Origin: Lentisphaeria bacterium
Lineage (GTDB): Bacteria; Verrucomicrobiota; Lentisphaeria; Victivallales; JAUVCU01
DNA length: 11,948 bases
Assembly: GCA_030590715.1 (NCBI GenBank)
Contig: JAUVCU010000019.1
Location: 1-11,948, forward strand
Direction of reading: 5' to 3'
A model generated the notes under the pieces. It did no database searches, had not been told where the DNA came from, and worked only from the letters and a program-made list of their open reading frames with translations. Position numbers and translations under genes: made by a program. Shown in pieces: positions 1-6,848 of this stretch. Numbering within the stretch: the stretch's first letter is position 1; every line of letters starts with the position of its first letter.

Positions 1-523
1 CAGCTCTGTCGTAATCTTCAACGACAATCGCATCAACGGGCTTGATTCCGCCTTTATAGTATTCTCCAACCGGCATAACCATAATCATGAATTCGTACTC
101 ATCCGCAGGTGAAACTCCGATTTGAGCTCCAGTTCCGATAAGAAGAGGACGGATGTACATCGAACCGCGAGTCCCGTAAGGAGGAACAAATTCTTTATTG
201 TCATTGATTACTTTCTCGATAGCCTCAAGAAAAAGATTTTCAGGAATCTCAGGTCCAAGAATGTAGTCGGATGTACGGTTCATTCTAGAAGCGTTCATTT
301 CCGGTCTGAAAACGCGGACGCTTCCATCTTTGCACCCGAAAGCTTTAATTCCTTCAAATGCCGCCTGTCCGTAGTGCAGGCATGTTGCCGCAATTGACAT
401 GTTGATTGTGTCCTCTTTGTAGAGGTTCGCTTCACTCCACTCTCCATCCTTGTAAGTGTAACGGATGTTTGAGTTTACTGGAGTGTATTTAAATCCTAGG
501 TTCTTCCAGTCTATGTCCTTCAA
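1..523 (-). CDS. ilvE: Branched-chain amino acid aminotransferase, N-terminal part (cut by left edge)
   Basis: The reverse strand encodes 174 residues of a fold-type IV PLP aminotransferase, the enzyme that moves the amino group between glutamate and the keto acids of leucine, isoleucine and valine. Family marks seen: LHYGQAAFEGIKAF (about residues 50-63), RVFRPEMNASRMNRT (about 70-84), then YIRPLLIGTG-type sequence and a GEYYKGGIKP stretch near the edge. The PLP-binding lysine normally lies near residue 200 and so falls outside the window. The frame has no ATG before residue 42, inside conserved sequence; an in-frame TAA sits at 563-565. I therefore chose the TTG at 521-523, preceded by a GGTGA at about 530-534. 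It is divergent from pal. Family assignment is firm; the start is inferred. Confidence 0.9.
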   Translation of the reverse strand, partial: MKDIDWKNLGFKYTPVNSNIRYTYKDGEWSEANLYKEDTINMSIAATCLHYGQAAFEGIKAFGCKDGSVRVFRPEMNASRMNRTSDYILGPEIPENLFLEAIEKVINDNKEFVPPYGTRGSMYIRPLLIGTGAQIGVSPADEYEFMIMVMPVGEYYKGGIKPVDAIVVEDYDRA

Positions 524-651
524 AATATCACCATTTGGGTTTCTGGTATGAGGCCCTTTTCTTTACAAAAATGGCTGTCTTTTTTATCGTTTTTTATTAC
601 GGTTACAGATTAATGCTGTTTTCTTCAATTTTCAATTGCAATAATTGTTAA

Positions 652-680
652 TTGAATCAACTTTTTAAAGAGTGTATATA
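652..680 (+). promoter_or_regulatory. Sigma-70-type promoter of pal
   Basis: TTGAAT (652-657), a 17-base spacer and TATATA (675-680) match the housekeeping consensus well. The predicted transcript starts near 687, giving a leader of about 30 bases that carries the ribosome binding site AAGGA (703-707), nine bases before the pal ATG. The rest of the 524-716 gap is AT-rich and must also hold the leftward ilvE promoter, for which I see no convincing match. Confidence 0.6.
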
Positions 681-716
681 AGGTTAAAAACAAATTTTTT
701 ATAAGGATATTGATTT

Positions 717-1322
717 ATGAAATTGGCTCGTTCTCTTGCTTATGCAATGTGTGTGTCTAGTATGGTTTTCGGTTCTGGTTGTGCAAGTGTTTCTGACTGG
801 TGGGGTGGACTTTTTGAAGATGATTCAGCTATTGAAAGTACAGAACTAGCACCTTTGCAAGATTTTGAAAATTTTCCTACAGATGGTATCGATATTGTAG
901 ATATTAATGATATCGATGGACTTGGAGAATTTACTCCGGACAGTGAAATTGAAGCGGCAATTGAATCCGCAGATGGTGAGTGGCAAGTGATTCCGGGACG
1001 TTTGAACTTTCCAATCGTTTACTTTGCGTACAATCAGGAACGTATCGGAAGCTCTGAGCGCGCTAAGCTTGAGAGTGTCGCTGGTTATCTGACACAATAT
1101 GCAAGTGTCGGCCTTATTATTGAAGGTCACTGCGATGAGCGTGGTAGTGCGGAGTTCAACAGGGCTCTAGGTGAACGACGTGCGATCGCTGTAAAAGATT
1201 TTCTTATTTCTTCAGGGGTTCCTGAAGACCGTATTAAAACTCTAAGTTTTGGTGAAGAGAAGCCTGCCGGTGAATCTTTAGCTAAGAACAGAAGAGCTGA
1301 ATTGATTCCTGCAAGAATGTAA
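717..1322 (+). CDS. pal: Peptidoglycan-associated outer-membrane lipoprotein Pal
   Basis: The 201-residue product has a short positive N-terminus, a hydrophobic stretch and a lipobox-like GSGC with the lipidated cysteine at residue 22. The next residue is Ala, not Asp, which fits outer-membrane sorting. Residues 31-90 form a strongly acidic linker (many Asp and Glu). Residues about 98-201 are an OmpA-C domain: the VYFAYNQ strand, then GHCDERGSAEFNRALGERRA (137-156), with the Asp and Arg that bind the diaminopimelate side chain of peptidoglycan, and a closing NRRAELI. Pal links the outer membrane to the wall and works with TolB in the Tol-Pal system. The tol genes are not next to it here; it has its own promoter and terminator. 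The lipobox is slightly unusual, with Gly at -3. Confidence 0.93.
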   Translation: MKLARSLAYAMCVSSMVFGSGCASVSDWWGGLFEDDSAIESTELAPLQDFENFPTDGIDIVDINDIDGLGEFTPDSEIEAAIESADGEWQVIPGRLNFPIVYFAYNQERIGSSERAKLESVAGYLTQYASVGLIIEGHCDERGSAEFNRALGERRAIAVKDFLISSGVPEDRIKTLSFGEEKPAGESLAKNRRAELIPARM

Positions 1323-1348
1323 TCAATTCGATTGTTACGATTTTATTA

Positions 1349-1383
1349 AGCATCATTCTCTAATGAGAGTGATGCTTTTTTTT
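1349..1383 (+). terminator. Rho-independent terminator after pal
   Basis: A 12-bp stem (1349-1360 with 1365-1376, one G-U pair) closes a four-base TAAT loop and runs straight into eight T residues (1376-1383). On the other strand the hairpin is not followed by a clean T run, so it serves pal much better than the convergent xerD. Confidence 0.93.
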
Positions 1384-1392
1384 GTCTAGATT

Positions 1393-2289
1393 TTATGCAC
1401 GGGGATGGAATGCTTTATGGGTTTCCATAAGGTGTTTGCCGTCTATGTGTGTGTAGATCTGTGTTGTGCTTATATCAGCGTGTCCGAGCATTTCCTGTAT
1501 AACCCGCAAGTCTGCTCCGTTTTCCAGCAGGTGACTGGCGAAAGAATGTCTGAGTGTATGTGGTGAAATACTTTTCTTTATTTCGGCAATTGAAGCAGCC
1601 TCTTTTACAATAGCCCAGATACGTTCCCTCGTTAATGGTTTTCCTCTGTAGGAAAGAAAAAGGTTCGGATAGTTAATTTCTTTTAATAATTTATATCTAT
1701 GTTCTGAAATAAATCGTTTAACTAGATTTACAGCTGTTTTTCCGATCGGTACGATTCTTTCTTTGCCGCCTTTTCCATGCACACGAATTATCATTTCATC
1801 GAATTGAATTGCATTTATAGGCAGATTTACTAATTCAGAAACACGTAGGCCGCATGCGTACATTACTTCCAGCATTGTTCTGTTTCTAAAATTAATAGGA
1901 TCATTGCTCATCGGGTAAGACTCGAGCAATTTATCAATTTCAACAGAATTTAAGTGGTCGGGAAGGATTCTCCACATTTTGGGAGAATCCATTACATCAG
2001 TAATATCGGCCGGGATAATACTTTCCTGAAATAAGTATCTGAAAAGAACTTTAATAGAAACAAGACGCCGTGCAATGGTCGAAACTTTCAGGCTTTGATC
2101 TCTTAGTTCGCCAAGGTAATAAATGATGTCGTTTCTGGTGAGGCTTAAAAAATCGTTTATGTCGTCGTTTCTGAGCCAGGAAATAAAATCCAGAAGATCT
2201 GCTTTGTATGATTGGACGCTGTTTTTGCTCAACCCTTTTTCGAGAGTTAAAAAGCCGACAAAATGTTTAAGTGTATTCTCCATTGGCAA
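1393..2289 (-). CDS. xerD: Site-specific tyrosine recombinase XerD
   Basis: The 298-residue protein, exactly the usual XerD length, resolves chromosome dimers at dif together with XerC. An N-terminal SAM-like core-binding domain (about 5-90) is followed by the catalytic domain. All catalytic residues are present: Arg149 (CGLRVSELVNLP), Lys173 (HGKGGKER), His244 and Arg247 (SPHTLRHSF), His270 (LGHADISTTQIYTH) and the nucleophile Tyr279. Two starts are possible: TTG at 2287-2289 with AGAAAGA about five bases upstream, or ATG at 2281-2283, two codons later; the sequence does not settle it. It is convergent with pal and divergent from cysS. Its close match in length and motifs to housekeeping XerD, and the absence of att sites or phage genes nearby, argue against a mobile integrase. 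XerC or a generic XerC/D-like name remains possible. Confidence 0.9.
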   Translation of the reverse strand: MPMENTLKHFVGFLTLEKGLSKNSVQSYKADLLDFISWLRNDDINDFLSLTRNDIIYYLGELRDQSLKVSTIARRLVSIKVLFRYLFQESIIPADITDVMDSPKMWRILPDHLNSVEIDKLLESYPMSNDPINFRNRTMLEVMYACGLRVSELVNLPINAIQFDEMIIRVHGKGGKERIVPIGKTAVNLVKRFISEHRYKLLKEINYPNLFLSYRGKPLTRERIWAIVKEAASIAEIKKSISPHTLRHSFASHLLENGADLRVIQEMLGHADISTTQIYTHIDGKHLMETHKAFHPRA

Positions 2290-2335
2290 CTATATCTTTC
2301 TGTCGCTATTTCTACAAACATATTTAGCCTTGGTA

Positions 2336-2363
2336 TTGCACAATGAGGCTATTCCGTTATTTT
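2336..2363 (+). promoter_or_regulatory. Candidate promoter of cysS
   Basis: TTGCAC (2336-2341), 16 bases, then TATTTT (2358-2363) is an acceptable but imperfect sigma-70 match. The -35 lies in TTGCACAA, whose reverse complement TTGTGCAA could also act as the -35 of a leftward xerD promoter with TATGTT at 2317-2322 (spacer only 15). The cysS ribosome binding site is AAGGAAG (2404-2410), rather far from the ATG. Confidence 0.35.
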
Positions 2364-2421
2364 ATGTTTATAACAAAAAACAATAAAATCAGCAGACCTT
2401 TAGAAGGAAGTAAAGTTAGTT

Positions 2422-3825
2422 ATGGGAATTAAATTTTATAATACTCTCGGCCGAAAACTGGAAGAGTTTAAACCTATTGATGATAATGAAGTCCGTTTTT
2501 ACGCTTGTGGACCAACTGTTTATAATTACGCTCATATTGGAAACTTCCGGGCGTATATGTTCGAGGATCTTCTGAGAAGAACTCTGGAATTCTACGATTA
2601 CAACGTGAAAATGGTGATGAACCTTACTGATGTTGATGATAAGACTATCCGTGATTCTAAGGCTTCGGGGATCCCTCTGCGCCAATTTACGAAGACGTAT
2701 AAGGATGCATTCTTTTCAGATCTTGAAATTCTTCGCATCAAAAAAGCTGATGTTTATCCTGCAGCTACTGAATGCATTGGGGATATGATAAAGCTTATCA
2801 AGGTGCTGGAAGAAAAAGGTTACGCTTATAAAGCTGATGATGGTTGTGTTTACTACTCAATCGAGAAGTTTCCTGATTATGGGAACCTTGCGAAAATTGA
2901 TATGGAAAATCAGCGTTCGGGCGTTCGTATAAAAAATGACGAATACGCTAAGAACTCAGTTGCTGACTTCGCTTTATGGAAAGCGTGGAGTGAAGATGAC
3001 GGTGATGTGTTCTGGGGAAGTCCTTGGGGAAAAGGGCGTCCCGGATGGCACATTGAGTGTTCTGCAATGAGCATGAAACACCTTGGTGCGCATTTTGATA
3101 TTCACACAGGTGGTGTCGACAATATGTTCCCTCATCATGAGGATGAGATTGCTCAAAGTGAAGCGGCCAATGATTGTAAGTATGTGAACTATTGGCTGCA
3201 TTGCGATCATCTTATGGTAGATGGTGATAAAATGTCAAAATCTAAAGGGAACTTCTATAAACTTAACGATTTGATCGAAAAGGGATACGATGGAAGCGAG
3301 TTACGTTGGGTTCTTCTTTCTACTCATTACCGTAAGAAACTTAACTTCACTTTTGAAGCATGTGAACTGGCTCGTTCTGTTCTTGCCAAATTTACACAGT
3401 TTTTCAAAAGACTTCGTTCTGTTGAAGAGACCGGGGATCCCACAAGTTCTGTCGAATTTGTTGAAAAAGCAAGAACTGCATTCAAAGACGGACTTGGTGA
3501 TGACCTTAATGTTTCTGAATCGTTGGCGGCTGTTTATGGCATTCAAACTGATATAAACAGATTACTTGATTCAAACAGCTTAACTGTTGGAGACGCAGAA
3601 TTAGTTCTCGAACTGTTCCGCGAATTTGATCAAGTGTTTGATGTGTTCGATGTCGATGCTGTTGAAGTGGAGATTCCCGCAGAGATTACAGAGATTGCAG
3701 ACCAGAGACTTAAGGCTCGTGCTGATAAAGAATGGGCTAAATCGGATGAACTTCGTGACCTTCTGAAAGATAAAGGTTGGATTGTAGAAGATGCTCCGGG
3801 AGGATATAACCTCAAAAAGGTTTAA
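2422..3825 (+). CDS. cysS: Cysteinyl-tRNA synthetase
   Basis: The 467-residue cytosolic class I synthetase charges tRNA(Cys) with cysteine in two ATP-dependent steps. The length is close to the 461 residues of the E. coli enzyme. Visible signatures: FYACGPTVYNYAHIGNFR (27-44), with the HIGN nucleotide-binding motif at 38-41; the zinc site that discriminates cysteine, Cys29, Cys213 (HIECSAMS), His238 and Glu242 (FPHHEDEIAQSE); and KMSKS at 270-274. The C-terminal third holds the helical anticodon-binding domain and ends in the typical GWIVEDAPGGYNL tail. It appears to be a single gene: no terminator was found after it, so some read-through into mcsA is possible, although mcsA has its own promoter. 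Confidence 0.97.
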   Translation: MGIKFYNTLGRKLEEFKPIDDNEVRFYACGPTVYNYAHIGNFRAYMFEDLLRRTLEFYDYNVKMVMNLTDVDDKTIRDSKASGIPLRQFTKTYKDAFFSDLEILRIKKADVYPAATECIGDMIKLIKVLEEKGYAYKADDGCVYYSIEKFPDYGNLAKIDMENQRSGVRIKNDEYAKNSVADFALWKAWSEDDGDVFWGSPWGKGRPGWHIECSAMSMKHLGAHFDIHTGGVDNMFPHHEDEIAQSEAANDCKYVNYWLHCDHLMVDGDKMSKSKGNFYKLNDLIEKGYDGSELRWVLLSTHYRKKLNFTFEACELARSVLAKFTQFFKRLRSVEETGDPTSSVEFVEKARTAFKDGLGDDLNVSESLAAVYGIQTDINRLLDSNSLTVGDAELVLELFREFDQVFDVFDVDAVEVEIPAEITEIADQRLKARADKEWAKSDELRDLLKDKGWIVEDAPGGYNLKKV

Positions 3826-3830
3826 TTTGA

Positions 3831-3859
3831 TTGTTTTAAGTAGTAAACTGAAATAAAAT
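3831..3859 (+). promoter_or_regulatory. Promoter of the mcsA-mcsB operon
   Basis: TTGTTT (3831-3836), a 17-base spacer and TAAAAT (3854-3859) lie just after the cysS stop codon. The expected transcription start is near 3866, immediately in front of the inverted repeat at 3869-3893. The ribosome binding site of mcsA, GAGAAGG (3925-3931), is seven bases before the ATG. Confidence 0.5.
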
Positions 3860-3868
3860 TGATTAATA

Positions 3869-3906
3869 GGTCATGTTTAATTTGAACATGGCCGACCACT
3901 AAGTCG
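3869..3906 (+). promoter_or_regulatory. Inverted repeats in the mcsA leader
   Basis: GGTCATGTT (3869-3877) and AACATGGCC (3885-3893) form a nine-bp inverted repeat with one G-U pair and a seven-base loop. A smaller repeat, CGAC (3893-3896) with GTCG (3903-3906), follows directly. No T run follows either, so they are not a terminator for cysS. Their place just downstream of the predicted start fits a repressor site or a 5' mRNA hairpin. The function is inferred. Confidence 0.45.
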
Positions 3907-3938
3907 TACTCCATAATCGTATTTGAGAAGGTAGTCAT

Positions 3939-4475
3939 ATGCTTTGTGAAATTTGTCATAAAAATCCTGCAACTATACATATACAAGAGATAGTTCAAGG
4001 CAATAAAAAATCGCTTCATATCTGTTCTGAATGCGCTGCGGATAAAGTTGAGAAGGACCCGATTCTGCAAGGGTTTAACTTGGCTGATATGCTTTATAAC
4101 CTATCAGATGAACTTGAGATGCCTTTCCATAATGAGAAAGATGATGGAAAGGAGGGAGAGTGTCAGCCTAGTCTAATATGTTCGGAATGCGGTTGGGATA
4201 CAGCCAAGTTCAGGAAAACTGGACGGCTTGGGTGTGCTCAGTGTTATATGATTTTTAGGGAACTTCTAGTTCCCGGTTTAAATACAATGCATCGGGGGAG
4301 TCTTCACGTAGGCAAGCAGCCTGGCAATCATGGTACAAGTGAATCAAGCCGCGTGACTTTGCAGGTAATGAGTCTTCAGCAGCAATTAGATGAATATGTT
4401 CAACGTGAAGATTATGAAAGTGCGGCGCAGATACGAGACCAGATTACTGAACTCAAACAGTCGCTAAGTGAATAA
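3939..4475 (+). CDS. mcsA: McsA-like zinc-finger/UVR-motif protein, activator of the arginine kinase
   Basis: The 178-residue protein has two double-CxxC zinc modules: Cys3/Cys6 with Cys29/Cys32, and Cys81/Cys84 with Cys99/Cys102. A linker rich in Gly, His and Ser follows, and then a C-terminal UVR motif (about 143-178, a heptad-like helical pair with EDYESAAQIRDQI). This is the McsA layout known from Bacillus and relatives, where McsA binds and activates the protein arginine kinase McsB and helps pass substrates to ClpC-ClpP. The start is supported by GAGAAGG seven bases upstream. mcsB begins 11 bases after its stop, so the two are surely co-transcribed. ctsR and clpC, the usual Gram-positive neighbours, are absent from this window. 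The UVR motif is shared with UvrB and UvrC, but the protein is far too short to be either. Confidence 0.9.
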   Translation: MLCEICHKNPATIHIQEIVQGNKKSLHICSECAADKVEKDPILQGFNLADMLYNLSDELEMPFHNEKDDGKEGECQPSLICSECGWDTAKFRKTGRLGCAQCYMIFRELLVPGLNTMHRGSLHVGKQPGNHGTSESSRVTLQVMSLQQQLDEYVQREDYESAAQIRDQITELKQSLSE

Positions 4476-4486
4476 AGGTATTGTCT

Positions 4487-5548
4487 ATGGATATGCATTC
4501 AGTTGATGAGTTGCTTGGTAATAGAGTTAGTTGGCTTGCTGATAAGGGGCCTGAAGACGATATTGCAATAAGCAGCCGTATTCGCCTGGCTCGAAATATA
4601 CTCGGGATACCTTTCCCTGTAAGTGCAAGTCAGAGCGAGCTGGTCAAAACCGTTGCCGCTGTGGAAATGGCTGTAAAAGCCTCAAAATGCTTTGAGGACG
4701 TCTTTCAATTTGAATTACGCGACCTTAATAAAACAGACAGACAGATTCTCTTGGAGAGAAGGCTTGCAAGCCGTGAATTAATTAACAAACAGACTATGGC
4801 TAGTCTTATCGTGAGTCGCGATGAGTCTTCCGGTCTTATGATCAATGAAGAAGATCATATCAGGCTTCAGGCGATGAGGCCCGGTTGCCAGCTTAGAGAG
4901 GTCTGGGCTGAGGTAAATGAAATAGATGATAAACTTAGTCGTGAGTTAGATTTTTCATTTGATGAGAAGTTGGGCTATTTGACTTCTTGTCCTACCAATG
5001 TCGGAACTGCAATGCGGGCTTCGGTAATGCTTCATCTCCCTGGCCTTGTTTTATCTGACCAAATCAGTTCCGTTATTCATGGCGTCGGTAAATTAGGGCT
5101 TGCTGTGCGTGGCATATTCGGTGAGGGGACTTCTAATCTCGGTAATTTATTTCAGGTTTCAAACCAAAGTACGCTTGGAGAAAGTGAGCTGCAGATTATA
5201 GACCGTTTAGACGCTGTACTTAAGCAGATTATTAATCATGAAAAGAACGCAAGGCAGTTTCTCCTTGAAAACAGGCAAAACTTTCTGATGAACCAGGTCG
5301 GCCGTGCATATGGTGTTTTGCGCCATGCATATGTGATTTCAAGTGAAGAAACATTAAACTCTCTTTCTGCATTGCGTTTGGGGGTTGATATGGGAATGTT
5401 TTCTTCTGTAGAAATACACACCGTAAACGAGCTCTTTATTTTAGTTCAACCATCGCATCTTCAAAAGTATGCCGGTAGAGAACTTTCTTCTGAGGAAAGA
5501 GATATATTCAGGGCATCTCTAATTCGGGAACGATTGCGCAAAAACTAG
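4487..5548 (+). CDS. mcsB: Protein arginine kinase McsB
   Basis: The 353-residue protein has the phosphagen-kinase catalytic fold and should transfer phosphate from ATP to arginine side chains of proteins. Key motifs (ATG numbering): SSRIRLARN (29-37), which binds nucleotide; NEEDHIR (120-126), with the catalytic glutamate; SCPTNVGT (167-174), with the active-site cysteine Cys168; RGIFGEGTSNLGNLFQVSNQ, with Glu213; and RDIFRA (338-343), which fits the RDxxRA motif that forms the phospho-arginine allosteric pocket of known McsB. The length is close to the 363 residues of B. subtilis McsB. I chose ATG 4487 over the in-frame TTG 4481 because AAAGG (4474-4478) is eight bases from the ATG but only two from the TTG. 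In Bacillus, phospho-arginine marks proteins for ClpCP degradation; whether ClpC occurs in this genome cannot be seen here. Confidence 0.93.
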   Translation: MDMHSVDELLGNRVSWLADKGPEDDIAISSRIRLARNILGIPFPVSASQSELVKTVAAVEMAVKASKCFEDVFQFELRDLNKTDRQILLERRLASRELINKQTMASLIVSRDESSGLMINEEDHIRLQAMRPGCQLREVWAEVNEIDDKLSRELDFSFDEKLGYLTSCPTNVGTAMRASVMLHLPGLVLSDQISSVIHGVGKLGLAVRGIFGEGTSNLGNLFQVSNQSTLGESELQIIDRLDAVLKQIINHEKNARQFLLENRQNFLMNQVGRAYGVLRHAYVISSEETLNSLSALRLGVDMGMFSSVEIHTVNELFILVQPSHLQKYAGRELSSEERDIFRASLIRERLRKN

Positions 5549-5580
5549 CAATAATTGTGTGTAATTAACGTGTCAAATAT

Positions 5581-5608
5581 TTGTTTTTTTTGCCACAAAC
5601 TCTACTAT
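5581..5608 (+). promoter_or_regulatory. Candidate promoter of the histidine kinase gene
   Basis: TTGTTT (5581-5586), 16 bases and TACTAT (5603-5608) give a plausible sigma-70 match. The -10 overlaps TATAAATATTTATA (5606-5619), a perfect 14-bp AT palindrome that may be a protein-binding site or simply composition. The kinase ribosome binding site is GAGGA (5656-5660), nine bases before the ATG. No convincing terminator for mcsB was found in this gap, so read-through from mcsAB is possible. Confidence 0.35.
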
Positions 5609-5669
5609 AAATATTTATAAACATAAATATAATTTTATTGTATCATTTTAGCTGTGAGGAAATACAAAT

Positions 5670-6818
5670 ATGGAGTTTAGTTATAAGGAAGTCTTTGAGC
5701 AGTCCAGTGATATGGTTCTTATTCTAAATAGCAATGGTGACATTGTCCATGCAAATAATTCCGCTAAAGATTTCTTATCGTTTATTACAGATGGCCCCCT
5801 AGAAGGTAAACATCTTTTTTTCATGCTTGAAGACTCAGAGCACAATCATATTGTCTGGAATGATTTTATCGAAAAGCAATCTTTCGATTCTCCTGTTGAA
5901 GAAGATATTTTGCCTTCTAATAGAATGTTGTGCTTTGTGAAATGTGATGGCATTGTCAACAAGCTTGATATCGTTATAAATGAGCTTGACGAAAGTGGTT
6001 TGTGGAGTGTATTTGCCCGTGATGTGACAGAGCAGATAAGGCAGGCTGAAGAGCAGAATGAGTTGAGTGAGATGCTTGGTCATACACAGAGGCTTGAATC
6101 TATTGGTAAGCTTGCCGGTGGTGTTGCTCATGACTTTAATAACTACCTTCATGCAATCCAAGGGCATTTGGATTTGATAAAGTACATGCACGATGTCGAT
6201 GATGAGGATGTCGTTAGGCATTTGGATAAGATCTTGAGTATTACAGATATGGCTAGTGTATTGACGCAGCAGTTACTCGGCTTTGCAAGAAAAGGGAAGT
6301 ACAAAGAAATTCAGGTAGAATTAAATTCTCTGATTAATAAGACCGTTGATCTGTTTATGCCCAATAATTACGAGGGGTTAAACTTTTCTTTATCATGCTC
6401 AGATGATAATCCTGTCGTAAAAGGTGATTATGTTCAGCTTCAACAGGTTGTTTTGAGCATACTTATCAATGCCGTTCATGCAATTGAAGCGAAAGAGGGT
6501 GGTGAGAATAAACTAGACCTTTCTGTGATTAGAGCATGTGAGTTGAATTTGGTACTATGTCCTCCTCCGAATATTGATCTTGCAAAGAAATACTTGTGTG
6601 TCAAGGTCTCTGATACTGGTGTCGGTATTGATAAAGTAGCACTTGATAGAATCTTTGAGCCGTTTTTCACGACTAAGAGATTTGGGGAAGGAACCGGGAT
6701 GGGGTTATCGATGGCTTATGGTATTGCCAGTAACCATAAAGGATGGATTCAGGTCGACAGTGAAAAAGGCGTTGGTACAGACGTTTATATATTCCTTCCT
6801 GAGTCTGCCAACGCTTAG
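5670..6818 (+). CDS. PAS-domain sensor histidine kinase (orphan, no receiver domain)
   Basis: The 382-residue protein has no signal peptide or membrane segment and should be cytosolic. Residues about 5-125 form a PAS sensor domain (VLILNSNGDIVHANNSAKDFL near the start, FARDVTE at its end). HisKA follows with LAGGVAHDFNN and phospho-acceptor His154. The HATPase domain has the N box around Asn267 (ILINAVHAI), G1 DTGVGID (315-321), F box FEPFFTT (329-335) and G2 GTGMGLS (341-347), so it looks fully active. The protein ends right after the HATPase fold, with no receiver or HPt domain, and no response regulator gene lies nearby. The signal and the partner cannot be named. It stands between mcsB and the convergent Nudix gene with its own candidate promoter. 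Confidence 0.9.
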   Translation: MEFSYKEVFEQSSDMVLILNSNGDIVHANNSAKDFLSFITDGPLEGKHLFFMLEDSEHNHIVWNDFIEKQSFDSPVEEDILPSNRMLCFVKCDGIVNKLDIVINELDESGLWSVFARDVTEQIRQAEEQNELSEMLGHTQRLESIGKLAGGVAHDFNNYLHAIQGHLDLIKYMHDVDDEDVVRHLDKILSITDMASVLTQQLLGFARKGKYKEIQVELNSLINKTVDLFMPNNYEGLNFSLSCSDDNPVVKGDYVQLQQVVLSILINAVHAIEAKEGGENKLDLSVIRACELNLVLCPPPNIDLAKKYLCVKVSDTGVGIDKVALDRIFEPFFTTKRFGEGTGMGLSMAYGIASNHKGWIQVDSEKGVGTDVYIFLPESANA

Positions 6819-6848
6819 TTCATTAACTTATTAAAAATAATAATGTCA

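Noticed and set aside
122..397. Rightward open frame of 91 codons at the left end
   Set aside because: It lies opposite the clearly conserved ilvE coding sequence and its product is basic and without family features, so it is a shadow frame.
1393..2289. XerD as the integrase of a mobile element
   Set aside because: Length and motifs are those of the housekeeping recombinase, and no tRNA, att repeat or phage or plasmid gene is near.
3820..3885. Repeated GTTTAATTTGA before mcsA, with TAATTTGA also at 9891, 11012 and 11030
   Set aside because: The words are AT-rich, also occur inside genes, and show no constant spacing across sites, so I cannot separate them from composition.
3860..3906. CtsR, CIRCE/HrcA or sigma-32 site before mcsA
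   Set aside because: There is no tandem GGTCAAA-type repeat, no TTAGCACTC/GAGTGCTAA dyad, and no CTTGAA with a CCCAT-type -10.
3939..4475. mcsA as a fragment of uvrB or uvrC, because of its UVR motif
   Set aside because: The four CxxC pairs and the adjacent mcsB fit McsA, and no helicase or nuclease domain is present.
5549..5590. Terminator for mcsB at CAAATATTTG followed by T residues
   Set aside because: The stem has only four AT-rich pairs, too weak to call a terminator.
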